Shown: positions 57,801 through 64,000 of the stretch, in pieces
Layout of the letters: each line of letters opens with the position of its first letter
How positions within the stretch are numbered: the first letter of the stretch is position 1
From: Polytrichum commune
Lineage: Eukaryota > Streptophyta > Polytrichopsida > Polytrichales > Polytrichaceae
Length of the DNA: 64,000 bases
Reading direction: 5' to 3'
Assembly (NCBI GenBank): GCA_950295325.1
Contig: OX485804.1
Location: 16,678,001 to 16,742,000 of the forward strand
The notes under the pieces: generated by a model
The model's database searches: none
What the model saw: only the letters and a program-made list of their open reading frames with translations
Told to the model about the DNA's origin: nothing
Made by a program: the position numbers and the translations under genes

Positions 57801-59139
57801 TCCTGTTGTCATAGAGCATCGGTATGGTCACGTTGTTCCGAAACTAGGTACGTCCCCTTCTTAAATTGGCAGGTTTCTTTTTATCAAACAACTATCGTTA
57901 TATTTTGTTGGCTCGTCCATTTTGTGTAGACTCAGTTTCTGTTGAACGGTGGGAACCTAGCGAGTGCAAATGGGTGCTTTACATTAGAGCTTGAGGGCCT
58001 GTGACCATTGAAAGGCTAAAATCTCTAATTGGCGGAAAAGGGTGAGACCATCCCACTTCATTTTACAATGGAGCTTGAGGGCATAAGGAAGCAAGGAAAT
58101 TTGAGTGGCTGAACAAACCTACATGGAGTTCAAAATTGCATGAAAATGGATAATGTTTCATGGTCCACCGGATTTTGACTCAAGCCTGTCTCATTGACGT
58201 GGGTCAACACAAAGCCAAGAGACCATGACACTTCAAAATCTCACAACCCTTGATTGATTAGAACTTATTGTATAGAAGGGCCCACATGAGCAGGATAGCA
58301 TTCGATTGAGAGCCCGGTCATGTATGTTTTTAATCTTCTGTGGTCATTTAAGGCCCATGACCACAGAAGATTCAACTTCAATATTGTATGGTGCCATGGC
58401 TTTCAGATGAGTTTCAAGGGCCCTCAGAATTACATGATCACAGCCCTTGGCCACAGTGTAAAGTCACCGTAAGTATATGTCACGATATGCACGGATGTAA
58501 GTTCGATTTTAATGCTAAAAAGTACACATAGGGCGCAAACTCTAAACCTGAACCCCTCTCTTATTTTCTGGTATCTCATTTTCAGCACCCACTCTACAAA
58601 TGTTTTCTGTTCAGATATATACAATTGATTTAGTTGAAGCTTCTTGTGCCTAGGGCAGTCAACTCCCTTGTAGGGCTATGAGCCACGTGCAATTAAAGAG
58701 TATTTTTTGAAAGGGCTCTGGAGTGATGCACATATTCATAGAATATTCTATATATTTGATGGGTATCACTTGAAATGTACCTTACATAGTTTCAAAAAAA
58801 TCCCAATACCCTATATTTGCGTCAGTTTTTTAAGGAAAAAAATCGCATCTTTGGATTTCATTCCAACCTATATATAGATATATAATTATTTTTTGCATGT
58901 GGTTGTTAACGTCTTGCAACAAGTGACGTCCCCGAGTTCTTGTGTCAACAGATGAAACGGAGAGCGCAGCAGTGGCCCAGTTTTTAAGGTTGAGGTTGGC
59001 TGCTGATAATTTTGAGGGTGAGGTGGATTCCATGGTCAATGCAAAGGAAATTTCAGCCACTGAAGCTCCACAGAAGGTGGAAGAAGGGGGCACGCATGAA
59101 AACGACACAACTGAAGAGGTTTCAGTGGCTGTGGTGTAA
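54843..59139 (+). CDS. FSH1/OVCA2-type serine hydrolase
   Basis: Alpha/beta-hydrolase of the FSH1 family, small cytosolic esterases. Exons 54843-54974, 55807-55899, 56204-56302, 56471-56512, 56732-56861, 57746-57847 and 58952-59139 join in frame to 261 residues. The start MGAEDHSPQRKLKLLGLHGF places the first strand and the oxyanion-forming LHGFRTSG (16-23) as in relatives. Further marks: GKSDVEGYYDGPYYEWYRFN, HGPYDGLIGFSQGAVL with nucleophile Ser107, GRKDWMRPFGQELL with Asp169 and RYGHVVPKL with His194, a complete triad. The family's usual LDAP stretch after strand 2 reads DVINGPLPCEG. Residues about 200-261 form an acidic tail (KVEEGGTHENDTTEE) not typical of the family. An in-frame ATG at 54792 would add 17 residues; the 54843 start matches relatives better. 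Substrate unknown. Confidence 0.92.
55010..55740. repeat. Direct and inverted repeats in FSH intron 1
   Basis: Units at about 55035-55215 and 55286-55475 are direct copies (ACACATC(G/A)GG..TATGATGCTCT, TTTCAGGTGGTAAAATGCAG / TTTCAGGTGGTGAAATCCAG, GACTCTTTCTCC-type ends). A third copy (about 55595-55738) is inverted. 55395-55540 and 55595-55738 pair as arms of about 145 nt, imperfect at a rough three-quarters identity, around a loop of about 55 nt. The transcript of intron 1 could fold into a long hairpin. Confidence 0.75.
56957..57335. mobile_element. Family C foldback element in FSH intron 5
   Basis: Contains GGTGCATGCTCGGAGGTAGT, GTATCGGTTCATTGAGGG, AAACTCATTTTTGGCACGC, AAGCATGCGCCATCACAAGT and GCATGCAAAACAACCAA, paralleling the 2225 and 45985 copies. 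The outer ends are less well preserved. Confidence 0.65.
57360..57665 (-). mobile_element. Family A element (reverse) in FSH intron 5
   Basis: Begins GGTAAGGTAGATGTGCC and, in reverse, shows AGCAAATCCAAATTGTGGC, TGAGGATTCTTGTGCTCATT, GGTGGTCATATGGGTC and TGAGCATGTAACCACT. The distal part is rearranged. Confidence 0.65.
57968..58470. mobile_element. Family E MITE-like element in FSH intron 6
   Basis: Bounded by GCTTTACATTAGAGCTTGAG and CTTGGCCACAGTGTAAAGTC. It is the reverse complement, with divergence, of 28737-29225: shared TCAAAATCTCACAACCCTTG, CATGACCACAGAAG-type text and ATGGATAATGTTTC. An internal TTCTGTGGTCATTTAAGGCC / GGCCCATGACCACAGAAG pair (about 58338-58370) forms a strong small hairpin. 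Confidence 0.7.
58471..58951. other. Rest of FSH intron 6
   Basis: Ordinary AT-rich intron sequence with a TATATATAGATATATAA run near 58869. Nothing else recognised. Confidence 0.4.
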
Positions 59140-59237
59140 ACAAATACTGAAATGCCTTGAGAAGGTGTTAATGTTCCTGTCAATATGTAGATGTGTTTTC
59201 ACAGTCACTGTCAGGATAAGGAACTGTGACTTGCCAC

Positions 59238-59590
59238 TACACTAAATGCTCCTATTACTGTGGGCCACAGTACTTTTGTAGAGCCCACACTAATTCTCAG
59301 AACGAGAAGTAACGTGGGTCACATTAAGCTTGCACCCACACCAAATGTCTAATTTAAAATTAATGTAGGCCGTGTTTAGTTGTTCTAGAAAATTGGTGTG
59401 GGCGCCTATTTTATTTTATGCTACTTTTGGCCTGTGACTAATACTCCATGTGTTGTTCAGAAGTCTTCATGAAGGCCTTAGGGGGATGGACCCACGCTAT
59501 TTCCACACAAACTAGATATTTAGCGCGGCTTGCGGTAATTTTTTCCATGCTAATTATCCACCCGCACTAATATGACTATTTAGTGTAGCT
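59238..59590. mobile_element. Family F MITE-like element downstream of the FSH gene
   Basis: Ends CTACACTAAATGCTCC and ATGACTATTTAGTGTAG are inverted. Interior GTGGGCCACA, CCCACACTAAT, TTTATGCTACTTTTGGCC and AAGTCTTCATGAAGGCCTTA corresponds to 7943-8285 in the opposite orientation. It starts about 100 bp after the stop codon, so it may lie in the 3' UTR. Confidence 0.7.
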
Positions 59591-59904
59591 CCTAGTGTGG
59601 ATTGATCCAATTGGATCTCCTAGCACTTTGAATTGTATGAATATGTAGATATTGCTTGCATATTATGCATATTTTGTCATACTAAAAACATGGACATTTC
59701 TTAAATACAACACAAGTTGTCCATCACCTTTCAGAAATCAATACATTGATTATGGTAAGTATTGTGGGCCACAATCTTGAGCTGGATTCCATACTGAAAA
59801 TATATGGGAATAAAGTTGTGGGTGGACACAAAGTTAACATCATATGCCCATGTTGTAGGTCATAGTGTTTCTGTTGGATTAAAAAGAGTGCATTTGAAAG
59901 ACCT

Positions 59905-60385
59905 CCAACCTTCATAAGGTTACTTCTCTTAACTGGATGCCTATATTTGAGTGGTATGTGGTTTGGTGTGGCTCCAAGAAACAAATACCCAAAAGACATG
60001 TGTTTGAAAGAGATTGAATTAGGTGCTCAAAATTCGATATCCATTCTAGGCTCAACAATCAACATAATTTGGGGGGAGGGTATAAGACCATTCAATTGTG
60101 GTTTTTTATCACAAAAAATCTTCACCATTAGGTGAACTTCTCCGGTGGACTTCTCCACTAAACTTCTCCTCTAGGTGTTTAGACTTCAACCGGTCAAGAC
60201 TCCTTAAGAAATATTTTATTGCCTTTAATTCTTCTCCGGCACATCCACCATTTGCCTCATATAACCATGTCTTGGCCAAGCATTCTTGACCGACTGGAGG
60301 CCTTCTCCACCGTAGTGTAAACCGGCCCTAAGTTAGCAGATCCAAATCGAGGCACGTAGCCATGTTCCTCAAAATTTGGAGCTCA
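59905..60385. mobile_element. Composite: two opposed family A fragments around a family D element
   Basis: 59905-60105 is the forward left part of family A (TTGAGTGGTATGTGGTTTGG, AAGACATGTGTTTGAAAGAG, AACATAATTTGGGGGGA). 60333-60385 is family A in reverse (TTAGCAGATCCAAATCGAGG, GTTCCTCAAAATTTGGAGCT). A family D-like element separates them, so the composite records at least two insertion or rearrangement events. Confidence 0.6.
60108..60330. mobile_element. Family D MITE-like element
   Basis: Right end CCACCGTAGTGTAAACCGGCCC matches the right ends of the 63615 and 22037 elements. Left part GGTGAACTTCTCCGGTGGAC repeats the GAACTTCTCC-type text. CCGGTCAAGACT / CTTGACCGACTGG is an internal inverted pair. 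Confidence 0.6.
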
Positions 60386-60965
60386 TATACATTCACATTG
60401 TATCAAAAGATTTCAACAAGAATTGTGTTCATAAGAATTGTGTAATATAATGTTCAATTTTATTCAAAAGATAATGAAAATTGCCAAATTGCCAATTGTC
60501 AAGTTTGGCCCATGTAGGAAATAAATGTCTCCTTGGGTGTTTAAGAATGAAGAGGGGAAAACCCATACACATTGGACAAAGCACTACTCTTTGGTATTAT
60601 TTAAGACATGCTCTCCTCTTAATCATCCTCATCAATTTCTCTCTTCTTATCCTTGATCTTCAATCATGGATAATCGAAGAAGAGAGATTTTGTGTTCTCT
60701 TATGATCTTTATGGTTTTGAAATATTTTATCGTTTCAACTATGGCGATACAAAAAACCATCATGTATCACCATAATGCTTCAATTATGATGATGGCATAT
60801 TTTTTGATTGGGAGCAAGGAGAGGGTGGTGTGGAAATTTGACCGGCCAAGTGGATATGTGTCACAGTTTCTTCTTGGATCATATAATGCAAAATAATTCT
60901 CACTACCAATGAGGTCATCCTCATGTTGGCTACTACCAAACTGAAATTGTGAATAACCAGCCATT
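60386..60965. other. Spacer
   Basis: No gene recognised. Overlapping short frames occur on both strands at 60481-60984. One plus frame and two minus frames cover the same bases, which argues against all of them. Confidence 0.4.
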
Positions 60966-60969
60966 GCGA

Positions 60970-63420
60970 AAAAAAATTGCACAAAAAAATATCGCTAAGG
61001 AGCTACTACAACAAAGAGAGCTGTCAAATCTTGTCTTGATTATACTCTAGTCAAGTTAAGGTAGTGTTACCTTCTTGTAGAGTTAAGTAATGTTATGTAA
61101 TGTAATGTAATGACAACATACATCCCTGTTGGAATAGGGTCTCGATAATCCCTCGGTATAATACAATATAATATGCATTTCTGTTTTCCTGTACTTGCAT
61201 AGAGAAAAAAAGTCTGTATAAATATTTCTTGTATGAATAAGTAAATGTATCCAGCAACTAATTCGAGTTTACTGGAACCATGAAGGGTCCTGTTTTCACC
61301 CTTATTCTCATCTGGTTAACTAAATTCTTCTGAAATACCTCAATGGACCATATTTCAGAACTAAATGTTTGCAGCTTTATTGGTCATTCCTATTTATCAT
61401 TTCTGTCTCTGTAGATCACGACTTGAGACAACCCACTAGGTATATTACCATAAGAGCTTAGCTTATTATGGTACTTTGTCTGTTATACACTCCATTAGTA
61501 AGCAACTTAAATCAGTAAAAGAAATAATCCTTATTACGCTCAATATCTGCAATGATCCATAGAATCCGGTATTAACAAACAGATTCATATGTTTCAATTG
61601 AAACAATTCCAGTCACTCATTATGCATGAGAGATATGGAAATACTTCAAGAGCTTATGTAACTTAATGGTACACTGTAAGCTCAAAATATCATCATCTAA
61701 CCCTCTTTACTCAGATGTTAAATACTACAATCCTCAGGGTAGATTTATAGATGTTTATCTCACACTTCTACAGAATATCATAAAAGTATAAGAGTAGCAA
61801 TAAGTATCTAGAGCTCTCCAGATATACACCAACTTGATAAAACACTTTTTACTACTAAGGGTCTATATGTACCCTTTAGTAACAGATGATCATTCGTACA
61901 CCTGGATAAGACTTCTTCTTAATTGATTTTTCAATTCAGTAAGTGTCCTGTAGTGCTCTTAAACATCAAGCATCTCGAATCAACACAGATTGTATATACC
62001 TCATGGTCTTATTACAACCCATCTGATCCTCTTATGACTAAAACAATACTTAGTCGAAATTTCAGCATTGATACTTATTTTAAAATATATGTATAGGTAC
62101 CAATTTCACGGGATTAAGCCCTTCTATATTCTTCTGAGCTTTTCTTACCAAGCAAAACTTTCTTTCAGTCATAGGACTATTCATACTACTCACAATTCTC
62201 ATTTGTACAGGAGAAATTTATCTTTGAGAGGGATTTTATTCAAATTACTGAACTTAAGCTACAGATGAAAATGCATAGTTACAGATATCAGCTCCAGTAA
62301 TATAATCCGAAGAGGTATCCTTCAGTAATTATAATCGGAGAGTTTATGGGTATTGATTCTCAGTCATATCCTCCTATCCACTTTCCATCTGGTCTAAGTC
62401 ACAGATTGTATTTCTAGTAGTACTAAGTATATGTAATCGAAATCCCTTTTAATTGCTTATCACAGGTAAATTTGTGACTGATTACAAGCAGGAGTTATTT
62501 TCAAAATATCACTGCACTGTAATAGTAACACAATATATTCATATTACCCATATAGCGAGTATTATTTTAATAAAAAATGTAGAGAGTATGAAGTTATTTC
62601 ATCAAGAAAGATAGTATCATAGTTGTTGATCCAAATTTCAAGAAACAATTTCTTGTGGAAGAACTATGAATGGACTTTTCTTCGGAGTGTGCACAACACT
62701 TGTAGAAGAGGTCCTCACCTGTGCCCATGCTCCCCACAATTACCAAAAAGTAAGTTAGTAGAGCGTACATCAGGTGTTAGCAGACCTCTTACTTGTTATC
62801 GATGTCAACAAGGTTGTACCAATTCCTTGGAAAAAGGTAGAATAAGAAAATTAAACTCTCTTTATAAGTCTTGAATGAGAAAGATTAACATATATTAGAA
62901 TAAGATATGAATAATCTCACATATATATCATGAATTCCTGTGTAGTATTTTTTCAAGAATATAATTCTTGTAACTAAGGGATAAAACCTTATAGTCATCC
63001 TTCGAGGATTTATTCTTGCTCATCCTTGCAGCAGCAATGATCACTGTAATTCTCTGCTCCTTACAGAAAGCTAAACCTCTCTTTATTCAGGAGAACAGAA
63101 CTTTCAAGAAACTACACTCTATTGCTTCTCAATAGTATGTGAGATCTCAGTAACAGTGTATCTGAATCACGCTAATGGCTCCGAATCCCAGTATTCTATG
63201 AAACTAAGTAAAACTGTTACAACAGCTTTATCTCTCTATGTTTCAATCACCCTCAGAGACCCATTCCTTCTCAAACAGCTGGAGATAGCCACGACACACC
63301 TCCTGGTTCTAATCTCAAGGCATCTGACTCACTGTACTGACAGACTCGGCTCCTTTCTGTTCTGATGAAAACGGCTATCAGAGGCCTTCCTTTTATACTG
63401 TAAATTTATGCCACATCGGG
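60970..63420 (-). other. AT-rich non-coding block with a promoter-like right end
   Basis: A 2.4-kb stretch whose texture differs from its flanks, with no frame over 85 codons and none of the window's repeat families. On the minus strand TATAAAAGG (plus-strand 63389-63397) is followed by a leader with several tiny ORFs, including a 31-codon one beginning MSKNKSSKDDYKV (about 63034-62940). TGTTGGAATA at about 61130 resembles a plant LTR start, and a (TGTAA)n run lies at 61089-61114. Possible explanations are a long LTR, a decayed retro- or pararetrovirus leader, or a non-coding transcript; none is proven. Confidence 0.35.
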
Positions 63421-63498
63421 CAGCCCATATGGATATTTTTAGTATGGGCAGTCCTTTACGGGCAATCTTAGGGGTAACTTCTCTCTGCATTTCAAGAA

Positions 63499-63500
<2 letters not shown>

Positions 63501-63536
<36 letters not shown>
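63501..63536. repeat. (AG)n microsatellite
   Basis: About 17-18 perfect AG units. Confidence 0.95.
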
Positions 63537-63537
<1 letters not shown>

Positions 63538-63614
63538 CTTGCCAACACCTTAGGTTTTGAAAAAAACCAGATCTGAAATCTACGGTCCAGATCTGTTTTT
63601 GAAAATTAAATTTT

Positions 63615-63866
63615 TATTGAGTTGGGCTTCTCCGGCCTCAAGAGGCCGGACAAGAAACTCCTCCTCCAGAGAAGCCCAACTCCAAAAAGTGCCGCCATGT
63701 AGGCGGCCATGTCATTTTATCATCCATGAGAAAAGTTCACCACCATTGTTTTCTTCACCTAGTGTAAACACCCACCGGTCAAGAGTTGCATTTTCGACCA
63801 ATCACAATTGAGAAACGCCTTTTTTTTAATGATCGGTGGACTTCTCCACCATAGTGTAAACCGGCC
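63615..63866. mobile_element. Family D MITE-like element with a nested hairpin
   Basis: Right end CACCATAGTGTAAACCGGCCC. The left end is a strong hairpin: GAGTTGGGCTTCTC (63619-63632) pairs perfectly with GAGAAGCCCAACTC (63669-63682), and CCGGCCTC / GAGGCCGG forms an inner 8-bp stem. The following CAAAAAGTGCCGCCATGTAG and TCATCCATGAG match 22255-22310 of the other family D copy. Confidence 0.75.
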
Positions 63867-63960
63867 CTTAACCATCTTGTACTAATCGTGTGTTTCATAT
63901 CCTAAGGGAAGTAGGTCAATCCTGAACAAGTAACCATTTAAGACCCATCTACCTTGCACA
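63866..63960 (+). mobile_element. Family A right-end fragment
   Basis: AACCATCTTGTACTAATCGT, GTTTCATATCCTAAGGGAAG and TTTAAGACCCATCTACCTTG are the last 95 bp of family A. It abuts the right end of the family D element, as if that element had inserted into it. Confidence 0.7.
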
Positions 63961-64000
63961 ATGTGCATGACAAGTGTAATTAGGGCTGCATATTATTTTA

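Noticed and set aside
58830-59183. 117-codon minus-strand frame, Ser/Thr-rich.
   Set aside because: Antisense of the last FSH exon.
60970-63420. Endogenous pararetrovirus copy, suggested by TATAAAAGG plus a leader with tiny ORFs.
   Set aside because: No movement, capsid or reverse-transcriptase coding traces were seen in the block and no tRNA primer site was found. Kept only as an unproven alternative.

Overview
The window is nuclear DNA of a land plant. It holds six genes whose exons join in frame by eye. All have GT-AG introns, most of them stuffed with short inverted-repeat transposon copies, and long gene-poor spacers separate them. The proteins resemble plant families: an EDS5-type plastid MATE transporter, tail-anchored cytochrome b5, a plant RAB3GAP2-like protein, CCT-beta and an FSH1/OVCA2-type hydrolase. 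The sixth gene is a sirtuin that looks more like SIRT7 than like Arabidopsis SRT1 or SRT2. As far as I know flowering plants lack a SIRT7-type sirtuin, so together with the repeat-rich introns this hints at a seed-free plant such as a lycophyte, fern or moss. That placement is inference.

Layout. 0-1.7 kb: a foldback element and unassigned sequence. 1.7-8.5 kb (+): MATE transporter gene with about 14 exons. 8.5-25.6 kb: gene-poor DNA with three remnants of one retroelement-like family, a 2-kb A+C-skewed block, a CATGCCCACC minisatellite, two unidentified ORFs, several MITE-like elements and a GC-rich patch. 25.7-26.9 kb (+): cytochrome b5, 3 exons. 28.4-33.5 kb (-): RAB3GAP2-like gene with a 5'-UTR exon carrying an upstream ORF. 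36.7-41.7 kb (+): CCT2, 11 exons, with telo-boxes around the start. 42.6-43.8 kb (-): dead LINE reverse transcriptase. 45.4-50.8 kb (-): SIRT7-like sirtuin, 5 exons. 51.4-54.8 kb: a MITE-like element, a 46-bp tandem array of covarying hairpins and a tandem duplication of the upstream region of the next gene. 54.8-59.1 kb (+): FSH1-type serine hydrolase, 7 exons. 59.2-64 kb: nested MITE-like elements and a 2.4-kb non-coding block.

The genes are unrelated housekeeping or metabolic genes and form no pathway or cluster. What unifies the window is its foldback DNA. At least seven small inverted-repeat families, called A to H here, recur two to ten times each, and many copies sit inside introns. 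The families were recognised by comparing copies by eye. Exon borders come from reading frame, splice consensus and remembered family conservation, not from transcript data.
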